Positions 10,404-18,277 of a stretch of 64,000 nucleotides of DNA are shown one piece after another; within the stretch, counting starts at the first letter, position 1; every line of letters starts with the position of its first letter. Origin of the DNA: Gammaproteobacteria bacterium. Lineage in GTDB: Bacteria > Pseudomonadota > Gammaproteobacteria > HK1. Both the position numbers and the translations under genes were made by a program. The notes under the pieces are model-generated. The model was not told where the DNA came from. It did no database searches and saw only the letters and a program-made list of their open reading frames with translations. The stretch covers positions 124,001-188,000 of the forward strand of contig JAJFJU010000026.1 of NCBI GenBank assembly GCA_021773645.1, read 5' to 3'.

Positions 10404-10587
10404 CGCCTGAACGCCGTGCTGGAATGAAAGCCATAGCCATTCTATGGCTTGAATGAAGAACAAGTTCAGGCGTGCATGGACCAGCCAGGATAGGCCTTGG
10501 GTCCCTAACCAAACGCAACCATCGAACTTGAATGTATATCGCCATGTTAAATAAGCGCTTCAACATCATTATTCCGGACCCAAGGCC
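10404..10587. other. Highly structured intergenic region between DUF2065 gene and hisZ
   Basis: The 245-base gap holds three perfect inverted repeats. CGCCTGAAC (10404-10412) pairs with GTTCAGGCG (10464-10472). Nested inside, AAGCCATAG (10428-10436) pairs with CTATGGCTT (10442-10450) around a 5-base loop. A separate pair is GGCCTTGGGTCC (10493-10504) with GGACCCAAGGCC (10576-10587). I see no convincing gene here. It may be an RNA structure in the operon or a small mobile repeat. Confidence 0.6.
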
Positions 10588-10610
10588 GACTAATGCAATA
10601 TGCCGACTTT

Positions 10611-10796
10611 TCATCGAATCAAGGCCAGTAAAATCACCCCGACCACCATGCAACTCAGGCCGGTAAAACGCAGCGCATTATCACTCATTTCATTCATCAA
10701 CTTCATGGTCCGGCGCAAGCCCCGGGGATTGAGGAAGGGCATAATGCCCTCGATAACCAGTACCAGCGCCAACGCGGCCCACAAATCCTGCCACAT
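10611..10796 (-). CDS. Small membrane protein, DUF2065 (YjeT) family
   Basis: A 61-residue protein with two hydrophobic helices, DLWAALALVLVIEGIMPFL and FTGLSCMVVGVILLALI, joined by a short basic segment (NPRGLRRTMKLMNEM). The sequence and its place between hflC and hisZ/purA match the DUF2065/YjeT family, whose function is unknown. The ATG at 10796 is 12 bases beyond the hflC stop; a GTG at 10802 is an alternative. It is co-transcribed with hflK-hflC by position. Confidence 0.88.
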   Translation of the reverse strand: MWQDLWAALALVLVIEGIMPFLNPRGLRRTMKLMNEMSDNALRFTGLSCMVVGVILLALIR

Positions 10797-10808
10797 CAAC
10801 ACTAGCTC

Positions 10809-11681
10809 TTATTTTCCACCCTTACGGCTATTAAAGTAACGGAAAAAGTCACTATCGGGGCTCAACACCAGCACGTCGGAAGGATTGGCAAAGGTATTTC
10901 GATAGGCATTGATGCTGCGATAAAAACTGTAGAACTCCGCATCCTGCCGATAAGCATTGGCATAGATCTCCGATGCCGCGGCATCACCCTCACCACGCAA
11001 CTGTTCCGCCGCACCCTGAGCCTCGGCCAGCAGCACCTCTCGCTCACGGTCCGCCTTGGCACGAATCACCTTGGCCGCCTCAGAACCACGGGAGCGAAAC
11101 ATCTGGGCAACTTCCTTACGTTCCGCTGACATGCGCTGAAATACCGAGTTGCTGACATTCTCCGGCAGATCGATGCGCTTGACCCGCACATCGACGATCT
11201 GAATACCGAAAGGCACCGCCTCTTCGTCTAAGGCAATCGAGAGGGCCGCCATCATGGCGCTACGCTCGCCGGAAACCACCTCACGAATAGTGCGCTTGCC
11301 AAATTCATCCTTCAGCCGCTTCTGCGCTACCGTAGAGAGACGCGAAGCCGCCCGCCGCTCATTACCGCCGGTGGCAGTAAAGTAGCGCTCTACGTCTTTA
11401 ATCCGCCACTTTACGAAAGAGTCGACCTTAACGTTCTTCTTTTCGCTAGTGAGATAGAGCTCCGGATCAGAATCGAGCGTCTGCACCCGACGGTCAAACT
11501 TCTTAACGCTCTGCAACAAGGGAAACTTGAAATAAAGCCCGGGGGGGTATTCGGAGCGAACGATCTTGCCGAGCTGAAATTTGATGGCAAGCTCACGCTC
11601 ATCCACCACAAACAAACTACCCGAAGCGAGCACGCCCGCCAGCACCAGCAGCATGGCCACGGCTTTTAATTGATTGATCAT
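10809..11681 (-). CDS. hflC: HflC, modulator of FtsH protease
   Basis: A 290-residue SPFH/band-7 membrane protein. One N-terminal transmembrane helix (about 7-25, AVAMLLVLAGVLASGSLFVV) is followed by the band-7 domain, including ERELAIKFQLGKIVRSEYPPGLYFKFPLLQSVKKFDRR, and a coiled-coil region with RSRGSEAAKVIRAKADRERE. With HflK it forms the periplasm-exposed complex that encloses FtsH and restrains its proteolysis. Its ATG overlaps the hflK stop by 4 bases, which indicates tight coupling. Confidence 0.96.
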   Translation of the reverse strand: MINQLKAVAMLLVLAGVLASGSLFVVDERELAIKFQLGKIVRSEYPPGLYFKFPLLQSVKKFDRRVQTLDSDPELYLTSEKKNVKVDSFVKWRIKDVERYFTATGGNERRAASRLSTVAQKRLKDEFGKRTIREVVSGERSAMMAALSIALDEEAVPFGIQIVDVRVKRIDLPENVSNSVFQRMSAERKEVAQMFRSRGSEAAKVIRAKADREREVLLAEAQGAAEQLRGEGDAAASEIYANAYRQDAEFYSFYRSINAYRNTFANPSDVLVLSPDSDFFRYFNSRKGGK

Positions 11682-12865
11682 CTGTCCCTCCCGCTACGCC
11701 GATCACCCGGCTGACGCAAACCGCGGAGTATCTCCGCGGTGGTATCACGACCACTGCCAGCGTTCGCAGCTCCTGCTTCGGCACGCTGGGAAATCAGCTT
11801 GTCTAACGGTAATAACATCAAATTATTTCCACCTTGGGTATCCACCACCACCTTGCTAGAACGGGAAAGCACTGATTCCATGGCATCCAGATAGAGACGC
11901 TGACGAGTCACCTCTGGTGCCTTCTGATACTCCGTCAACACCTTGATGAAGCGGCTGCTTTCACCGCGGGCCACGGTCTCAACCCGCTGTTTGTAGGCAA
12001 CGGCCCGTTCCTTCATGGCACTGGCCTCGCCGCGGGCCTTGGGCAAAATGTCCGCTGCATAGGCACGCGCTTCATTTTTCTTGCGCTGCTCGTCCTCACG
12101 GGCACGCACCGCATCAGAAAAGGCCTCTTGCACCTCTCGTGGTGGCTGTGCGCTTTGCATATTGATAGCAGAGATCTGCAGACCCGCCTTGTAGCGATCA
12201 AGAATATCCTGGGTCAGCAACTTCACCTGGGAGGCCACCTGCTCGCGCCCCTCGGTGATAACAAAATCCATATTGCTCCGGCCTACGATCTCGCGTACCG
12301 CACTCTCGGTGGCTTGACGCAGGGTGATCTCCGGATCACGTACCTGAAAGAGAAAATCAGGGGCGTCCTTGACCTGGTACTGCACTGCAAACTGGATATC
12401 GATGATATTTTCATCTTTGGTCAGCATCAGTGATTCGTGAGGTACCCCGGCATTACTGCCGCTGGCACTGCGAAAGCCAATCTCGGCACTACGCACCTCT
12501 TCCACGTTTACTTTGCGCACGCGGTCGATGAAATAGGGTGCCCAGTGCGGACCCGAGGCCGTGCTGTGGCTGTACTTGCCAAAGCGCAACACCACGCCCA
12601 CTTCCGCAGGCTCAACAATATAAACACCGGCAGCAAACCACCCCAGTGCCGCAATGACGACTATCAAGCCAAAGCTAGGCGCACCGGGACCACTGCCACC
12701 GGCTGTTGGCTTACCTGGCGACTTACGTCCGCCAAATAGCCCACCGAGCATAGCCTGCAACTTGCGCAGGGCCTCATCCAAGTCCGGAGGACCCGCCTGC
12801 CCACCGCGATTACCCCAAGGGTCCTTATCGCCACCATTCCCGCCACCGGGTTGATTCCACGCCAT
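11678..12865 (-). CDS. hflK: HflK, modulator of FtsH protease
   Basis: A 395-residue partner of HflC. The N-terminal 70 residues are Gly/Pro/Asp-rich and cytoplasmic (MAWNQPGGGNGGDKDPWGN), then comes a transmembrane helix at about 76-95 and a band-7 domain starting with YIVEPAEVGVVLRFGKY. The C-terminal coiled coil and an Arg-rich tail (GLRQPGDRRSGRDR) complete it. About 246 bases separate it from hflX. That gap holds one short stem, GCTGGC/GCCAGC near 13020, without a T run, and no gene that I can see. Confidence 0.96.
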   Translation of the reverse strand: MAWNQPGGGNGGDKDPWGNRGGQAGPPDLDEALRKLQAMLGGLFGGRKSPGKPTAGGSGPGAPSFGLIVVIAALGWFAAGVYIVEPAEVGVVLRFGKYSHSTASGPHWAPYFIDRVRKVNVEEVRSAEIGFRSASGSNAGVPHESLMLTKDENIIDIQFAVQYQVKDAPDFLFQVRDPEITLRQATESAVREIVGRSNMDFVITEGREQVASQVKLLTQDILDRYKAGLQISAINMQSAQPPREVQEAFSDAVRAREDEQRKKNEARAYAADILPKARGEASAMKERAVAYKQRVETVARGESSRFIKVLTEYQKAPEVTRQRLYLDAMESVLSRSSKVVVDTQGGNNLMLLPLDKLISQRAEAGAANAGSGRDTTAEILRGLRQPGDRRSGRDR

Positions 12866-13111
12866 CGTTTAAGTCTCCAATTACGAATGGACAACCATTA
12901 GCAAAATCATCGTTTACTCTGTTTCCATCCCAAACCGCCCAACCATAAAACAGGGAGGAAAGGCTGCGTCAGGGTCGGGGTAACAGAACTCTATTTGTGG
13001 ACCGCTTTCCAGAGGCTGGCCGCAGCCAGCGAAAAGCCCCCGAAGAAAAGGCGGCATTGTGCCAACTCCGGGCCGAAAAGGCCACGTTTTAGCCCCGTCG
13101 AGACCACCGCT

Positions 13112-14395
13112 TCAGGCCGCTATGGCAGCGCGATCCAGGCCCTCATCACGGCATAATTTTTCCAGTAAGGAAGGCTCAATCTCCACCTTCAAGGTCCAGC
13201 TACCCTGATCATCAATAGCCTCGTGAAGGATTTTTCCCAGCTCAAATAAACGCGCTCGCAAACGCCCCTCGGCGGTAGACAAATGGACCTCGCAACGCAC
13301 CATGCGCCGGGCGTAGCGCTCTACCAGCAGGTCATGCAACAGTGATACCCCCTCACCGGTCTGGGCAGAAACCCAGGCCCGCTGGATGGCGCCCTCACTG
13401 TCCCGCTCCAGGCGCGGTGATTGCCCCTCCATCAGGTCGAGCTTGTTGTACACCTCGATCTGCGGCACCTCCCCGGCGCCGATCTCCGCCAATACTTCAT
13501 TGACCTGGGCAATGCGCAACTCACGCTCGGGAGCAGCGGCATCGATAACATGGAATAGCAGGCTGGCATTACGAGTCTCTTCCAGCGTAGCGCGAAAGGC
13601 TGCCACCAAATCGTGCGGCAAATGGCGGATAAAACCCACCGTATCGGCCAACACGAAGGGACCAGCACCCTCTGCCGTAACCCGTCGCAGCGTGGGGTCG
13701 AGGGTAGCGAACAAGCGATCCTCAGCCAGCACATCAGCGCCGCTTAAACGATTGAACAGACTGGATTTCCCGGCGTTGGTATAACCCACCAGTGAAATCA
13801 CCGGCACATCGGCCTTACGGCGGGCACGGCGGCTCAGCTCTCGGCGTTTCTCCACCCCGTCCAGCCGACGATTGATCTGCTTGATGCGGGCGCTCAGTAA
13901 TCGGCGATCGGTCTCCAGCTGCTTTTCGCCGGGACCACGCAAACCGATGCCACCCTTCTGGCGCTCCAAGTGGGTCCAGCCGCGCACTAAACGGGTAGAC
14001 AGATGCCGCAATTGCGCCAGTTCTACCTGCAGCTTGCCCTCAAAACTCTGAGCGCGTTGGGCAAAGATATCGAGGATCAGCCCAGTGCGGTCCAGCACCC
14101 GACACTGCAGTAATTGTTCGAGATTACGTTCCTGCCCTGGATTAAGTGCGTGGTCGAAGATCACGAGTTCGGCACCGGTCTCCTGTACCTGCTCGCCAAT
14201 CTCCTCGGCCTTGCCACGCCCGACAAAGTAACGTGCATCCGGTGCCCGCCGGCTGCCACCAATCAGGGCCAGCGGCTCGGCACCCGCAGAAATCACCAGC
14301 TCGCGGAATTCCCCCACATCCTCATGGATCGCGGCATCTTTAAATTCCAGGTGAACGAGAACGGCGGCGGAACCGCCCTCGGGGCGCTCAAACAA
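13112..14395 (-). CDS. hflX: Ribosome-associated GTPase HflX
   Basis: A 427-residue HflX. An N-terminal nucleotide-binding subdomain (about 10-180, with YFVGRGKAEEI and FDHALNPGQERNL) and the glycine-rich GGIGLRGPGEKQLETDRR motif precede the GTPase domain. G1 is GYTNAGKSSLF, G3 is DTVGFIRHLPHDLVAAF and G4 is YNKLDLM. HflX splits stalled or idle 70S ribosomes, for example after heat shock. It lies 29 bases after hfq, the usual hfq-hflX order. Confidence 0.96.
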   Translation of the reverse strand: MFERPEGGSAAVLVHLEFKDAAIHEDVGEFRELVISAGAEPLALIGGSRRAPDARYFVGRGKAEEIGEQVQETGAELVIFDHALNPGQERNLEQLLQCRVLDRTGLILDIFAQRAQSFEGKLQVELAQLRHLSTRLVRGWTHLERQKGGIGLRGPGEKQLETDRRLLSARIKQINRRLDGVEKRRELSRRARRKADVPVISLVGYTNAGKSSLFNRLSGADVLAEDRLFATLDPTLRRVTAEGAGPFVLADTVGFIRHLPHDLVAAFRATLEETRNASLLFHVIDAAAPERELRIAQVNEVLAEIGAGEVPQIEVYNKLDLMEGQSPRLERDSEGAIQRAWVSAQTGEGVSLLHDLLVERYARRMVRCEVHLSTAEGRLRARLFELGKILHEAIDDQGSWTLKVEIEPSLLEKLCRDEGLDRAAIAA

Positions 14396-14424
14396 ATTTG
14401 TTTACCAAGCTTAAAACAGTGGCT

Positions 14425-14673
14425 TTATTCGTCGTCGTCTCCATCACACTCATCATGCCGAGGGAGCTTGATATTGCGGGCAGGAACGACGGTGGAAATT
14501 GCATGTTTATAGACCATCTGACTCACAGAGTTTTTTAGCAACACCACGAACTGATCGAAGGATTCGATCTGCCCCTGCAACTTAATGCCATTGACCAAAA
14601 AGATGGCCACCGGCACGCGCTCCTTGCGCAGGGTATTTAGAAAAGGGTCCTGCAATGATTGTCCTTTGCTCAT
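14425..14673 (-). CDS. hfq: RNA chaperone Hfq
   Basis: An 82-residue Sm-like protein. Sm1 contains [34 protein letters not shown] with the Gln8 and Lys/Asp positions of the proximal face, and Sm2 contains [12 protein letters not shown]. The C-terminal tail is short and acidic ([10 protein letters not shown]). Hfq hexamers pair small RNAs with mRNAs. It is preceded by AGGAAAGACC before the ATG, a good ribosome site, and lies 138 bases after miaA. Confidence 0.98.
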   Translation of the reverse strand: MSKGQSLQDPFLNTLRKERVPVAIFLVNGIKLQGQIESFDQFVVLLKNSVSQMVYKHAISTVVPARNIKLPRHDECDGDDDE

Positions 14674-14811
14674 GGTCTTTCCTCCTGAACATTTTTGTTA
14701 TGGCTTCCACGGTAGGTATCTAACCCGTCGGCATCCATTCCGGTTCCCAGCTGGCTAACCCGCGCAGTGGAGCGTTGCTGCAGCTCAAGTATAAACCATT
14801 CTGGGCACTGC

Positions 14812-15756
14812 CTAGCCTAGTCGCGCCGCCAACCAAACCCGAGCCGCCTTATGCAGCTGCACATCCTGGCAATCAAACCAGCGCGCCCCCGCCTCACCCC
14901 GCAGCCAAGTGAGCTGACGTTTGGCCAACTGGCGGGTAGCCGCCAGCGCCTTTTCCACCATGGTTGGGTGGTCCCAGGTGCCATCGAGATAGCCCCAGAC
15001 TTGGCGATAACCCACCGCCCTTACCGCTGGTAAAGCGGGCTGTAAGTTGGGGTTGGCACGCAGTGCCTCCACCTCCGCCACCAAACCGGCATCAAGCATC
15101 ACCTGAAAGCGCTGAGCGATGGCCTGGTGGAGAATTTTTCGCTGTGCGGGTGCCAGAATAAGGGTCAATACCGGACCATCCAGACAATCATCCGAGCCCT
15201 TGGCCCACTGCTCACTCATGGGCTGACCGGTGAGTTCAATCACCTCCAGGGCGCGTTGCAGGCGCTGGGTATCCCTAGGATGCAGGCGTGCCGCAGCCGC
15301 CGGATCCAGGGTTTTCAGGCGCTGATACAAACCCTCCCAACCCGCACTTTCCGCCTCCTCCAACAGACGCTGGCGGATTGCTTCATCGGCCGCCGGCAAC
15401 GGTGAGAGGCCATGCCGGAGGGCGCGAAAATACAACCCCGTTCCCCCCACCAACAATGGTATCCGTCCACGAGCGCGAATTTCGGCAATCTCCGACATCG
15501 CATCGGAGCTAAAGCGCGCGGCGGAGTAGATCTCGGTGGGTTCACAAATATCCACCAAGCGATGGGGAAAGGCCGCAAGGATTTCAGCCGATGGCTTGCC
15601 GCTACCGATATCCAAACCACGGTAGACCAGTGCGGAATCCACGCTGACGATATCGCACGGAAAGTGTGTGCAAAGTTCCAGCGCCAGTTCGGTCTTACCA
15701 CTGGCGGTGGGGCCCATGAGAAAAATAACCGGCGGAAGGGAGGCGCTATTCGGCAT
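14812..15756 (-). CDS. miaA: tRNA dimethylallyltransferase
   Basis: A 314-residue MiaA, which prenylates A37 of tRNAs reading codons that begin with U. The P-loop GPTASGKTELALELC, the DSALVYRGLDIGSGKP segment, LVGGTGLYFRALRHGLSPLP and the C-terminal TRQLAKRQLTWLRGE are present. The ATG at 15756 is preferred because it gives the usual N-terminus; an upstream in-frame start at 15810 would run into mutL. The mutL stop lies 8 bases before this start, so coupling is likely even without a strong ribosome site. Confidence 0.96.
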   Translation of the reverse strand: MPNSASLPPVIFLMGPTASGKTELALELCTHFPCDIVSVDSALVYRGLDIGSGKPSAEILAAFPHRLVDICEPTEIYSAARFSSDAMSEIAEIRARGRIPLLVGGTGLYFRALRHGLSPLPAADEAIRQRLLEEAESAGWEGLYQRLKTLDPAAAARLHPRDTQRLQRALEVIELTGQPMSEQWAKGSDDCLDGPVLTLILAPAQRKILHQAIAQRFQVMLDAGLVAEVEALRANPNLQPALPAVRAVGYRQVWGYLDGTWDHPTMVEKALAATRQLAKRQLTWLRGEAGARWFDCQDVQLHKAARVWLAARLG

Positions 15757-15764
15757 GGTAAAAA

Positions 15765-17552
15765 CTATGGAAACAACCGCGCCAGAGCCGCGCGGTCCAG
15801 CTGCACCCACAGGTCCTTACCACCGTCACCCGCTTCCAGGGCCCGCAACTCGGCCTCCATCTCAGTCATACCCACAGGCAATCGCCTGGCCTCGACCGCA
15901 TGCCGAGCCAATAGCGGCAACATCGTGAGCACCTGCGCCTTGATGTCAACATCTGTCTTCCAAGCAGCAAACAGTTCCGCATATAAAGTCTCGGGAGAGA
16001 CGCCACGCAATAGTGCCGGCAGTTGATGCACCATCACCGATTCCGGCCCACAGATTCGTGGTTCCAGGGCCAACATCCGCAAACGCTCTGGTTCAGCCTC
16101 CAGGCGGCTAACGATCTCGGCCCTGGGATGCAATTCCACTGGCAATAATAAGGGCTGGGGGCACAGCTTTTCCGTATCCAGGGCCGCCCGCAGCTCACGC
16201 TCACTACGCCGCCGCCACGCCGCACCCAAATCCACCAGCACCAAGCCAGCACGATTTTCGGCCAGCAGATAAGGCCCCTCAATAAGCCCGATGGCGCGTC
16301 CCAAGGGCAACTCCCGGGATGCCTCTGGGGCTGAAGGCAGGGGCGTGCCGTGTAAACGCCCGTAGGCAGTGAGTTGTTCCCGCACTCGGGGTACCGCCCC
16401 GGAAACACGCGCTCTTGAACCACCACCGAAGGCGCCCTGAGCTGAATGGGTAATAGCTGTCATTGGAGCTTCCGCGGCTGCAGGCTCGGCACTCATGCTT
16501 GGCGGTTCCGCGGCCTCGCTTTGCTCCAGAGTCCGCTGCAGGCTACGAAAGATAAAGTCGTGCACCAGCCGAGCCTCGTGAAAACGCACCTCCTGCTTGG
16601 CCGGATGCACGTTGGCATCCACCATCGACGGATCCAGCTCCAGATACAGCACATAGGTGGGGTGACGACCGGGATAGAGTAATTCCTGAAAGGCCTGGCG
16701 CACCGCGTGCTGCAATAATCGATCCTGCACCGCGCGCCGATTGACGAAAAAGTATTGCAGATCCGTCTGGCTGCGTGAAAAAGGCGGCAGCCCCAGCCAA
16801 CCAGTCAGACGCAGGCCGGCGCTCTCGTATTCCAGCGCCACAGCACTGTCCACGAAGGCTTGGCCGCAGAGACGTGCTACGCGCTTGGTCCGCGCCACTG
16901 GCTCCGTGGCGGGTGGGAGCTGAAAAACCCGCTGGCCACCTCGCGTCAATTCAAAGCCAACTCCAAAATGGCTAAGCCCAGCACGCCGCACCACGGTCTC
17001 GATATGGCGGCTCTCGGTCTTCTCGGCACGCAGAAATTTGCGCCGCCCCGGCGTATTGTAGAAAAGCTCACGCACCTCGATGCTCGTACCCTGCGGCTGG
17101 GCCACGGGCTCCGGGCTGGAGATCTCATCTCCTCCCTCCACTCGCAGCGACCATCCCATGCCCTCATCACGAGCGCGGGAATTAAGACAAAAACGCGATA
17201 CCGAGGCGATGCTCGACAATGCTTCACCGCGAAAGCCCAGACTATCCACACCCTCCAGATCCGCCAGGCTACGAATCTTGCTGGTGGCATGGCTGCCCAC
17301 CGCCAGAGCGAGATCCTGAGAATGGATACCACAACCATCATCCCGCACCCGGATGAGTCCGGCGCCCCCGCCCTCTATCTCTATCTGCAAACGGCGGGCA
17401 CCGGCATCCAGGCTGTTCTCCAACAACTCCTTAATCACCGAGGCGGGGCGCTCAATCACCTCTCCCGCAGCGATCTGGTTGGCCAGCGCTGCAGACAAGG
17501 GCCGGATCCTCGGCATCTCTTCGCTATGTTTAAGTTTTGTGTCTTCAGCCAC
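15765..17552 (-). CDS. mutL: DNA mismatch repair protein MutL
   Basis: A 595-residue MutL with the GHKL ATPase at the N-terminus: NQIAAGEVIERPASVIKELLENSLDAGA, VRDDGCGI, and SHATSKI with GFRGEALSSIASV. The C-terminal dimerisation domain (about 400-590) does not show the DQHAAHERI-type metal motif of MutL endonucleases; the equivalent stretch reads VLVDLGAAWRRRSEREL. That suggests a non-nicking MutL of the MutH-dependent kind. The GTG start at 17552 has GGAG 5 bases upstream. It heads the long minus-strand block and is divergent from the DUF2628 gene. Confidence 0.96.
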   Translation of the reverse strand: MAEDTKLKHSEEMPRIRPLSAALANQIAAGEVIERPASVIKELLENSLDAGARRLQIEIEGGGAGLIRVRDDGCGIHSQDLALAVGSHATSKIRSLADLEGVDSLGFRGEALSSIASVSRFCLNSRARDEGMGWSLRVEGGDEISSPEPVAQPQGTSIEVRELFYNTPGRRKFLRAEKTESRHIETVVRRAGLSHFGVGFELTRGGQRVFQLPPATEPVARTKRVARLCGQAFVDSAVALEYESAGLRLTGWLGLPPFSRSQTDLQYFFVNRRAVQDRLLQHAVRQAFQELLYPGRHPTYVLYLELDPSMVDANVHPAKQEVRFHEARLVHDFIFRSLQRTLEQSEAAEPPSMSAEPAAAEAPMTAITHSAQGAFGGGSRARVSGAVPRVREQLTAYGRLHGTPLPSAPEASRELPLGRAIGLIEGPYLLAENRAGLVLVDLGAAWRRRSERELRAALDTEKLCPQPLLLPVELHPRAEIVSRLEAEPERLRMLALEPRICGPESVMVHQLPALLRGVSPETLYAELFAAWKTDVDIKAQVLTMLPLLARHAVEARRLPVGMTEMEAELRALEAGDGGKDLWVQLDRAALARLFP

Positions 17553-17628
17553 GGATACTCCACCCCCCCTTGCCGCTATTGTCCCGCCGCCGTCTTCCCT
17601 TATCCAGCCCCTATATATCTCTATCCGC

Positions 17629-17634
17629 TATAAT
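17629..17634 (+). promoter_or_regulatory. Possible -10 element for the DUF2628-yihY pair
   Basis: A perfect TATAAT lies at 17629-17634, 41 bases before the next plus-strand start, in the 123-base gap between divergent genes. No clear -35 sequence is present 16-18 bases upstream, so this is only a weak promoter call. Confidence 0.35.
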
Positions 17635-17675
17635 CGCGCCGATTACTCCCACTTGAGCACCGCACCCGAAAAACT

Positions 17676-18260
17676 ATGAATTCACAAACCGAAGCCAGTA
17701 TCAGCGACAATCCCGAAAACTCTTCCAATGACACCAAGCTGTTAATGCCACCAGGTTACGGCCACGTGGTCGGCGTAAAAGGCCACAGCTACTACCTGGA
17801 AGTTTTTTTCGACTTCCAGCAAAACGGCCAGTTATTCCATCCCGTATGGAATCTCCCCGCCTTTCTGTTTGCCGGTTTCTGGGCCTTCTACCGCAAGATG
17901 TATGTAAGTGCCGGACTATGGGCAGTCGGTATTTATGTCGCCCTGCAGCTGGGGCTGAAAACCGATCCACTCGCCATGGGCCTATTGCTGATCATGGCCC
18001 TCGCATTTGGCCTCTATGGCAACGCCCTTTATTACCACAAGGTGGAGCGAACCATCGCCCGTTTTGCCAAAACTGACACCGATGATCGAGGCAAGGCCAT
18101 CGCCGACCTCACCTTTGCCGGCGGGGTCCATAGCTGGGTGCCGTGGTTGCTGATATCCGTATTGGTCCTTAGCTCTGCCACCTCCATCGTCGCCAATTTT
18201 ATTTCCGGCGAGGGTCGTAGTGGCGTATCCATCATCCAGATGCTGATGTCCGCTGAATAG
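17676..18260 (+). CDS. DUF2628 membrane protein
   Basis: A 194-residue protein with a hydrophilic N-terminal 50 residues, including YYLEVFFDFQQNGQ, then three or four membrane segments: PAFLFAGFWAFYRKMYV, AVGIYVALQLGL, LAMGLLLIMALAFGLYGNALYY and WVPWLLISVLVLSSATSIVAN. The aromatic motif FWAFYRKMY and GNALYYHKVE fit the DUF2628 family of unknown function. It is followed 17 bases later by the YihY gene, so they probably form a pair. Confidence 0.75.
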   Translation: MNSQTEASISDNPENSSNDTKLLMPPGYGHVVGVKGHSYYLEVFFDFQQNGQLFHPVWNLPAFLFAGFWAFYRKMYVSAGLWAVGIYVALQLGLKTDPLAMGLLLIMALAFGLYGNALYYHKVERTIARFAKTDTDDRGKAIADLTFAGGVHSWVPWLLISVLVLSSATSIVANFISGEGRSGVSIIQMLMSAE

Positions 18261-18277
18261 CACGCACGAAAAAACCC

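Noticed and set aside
10372-10653. A 93-codon minus-strand frame over the gap between the DUF2065 gene and hisZ.
   Set aside because: It crosses the inverted repeats, has no ribosome site and no recognisable motif; the sequence is better explained as structured non-coding DNA.
12866-13111. GCTGGC/GCCAGC stem between hflX and hflK as a terminator.
   Set aside because: No T run follows on the minus strand; co-transcription cannot be excluded.
16860-17633. A 257-codon open frame on the plus strand.
   Set aside because: Antisense to the mutL ATPase domain; an effect of GC-rich codon bias.
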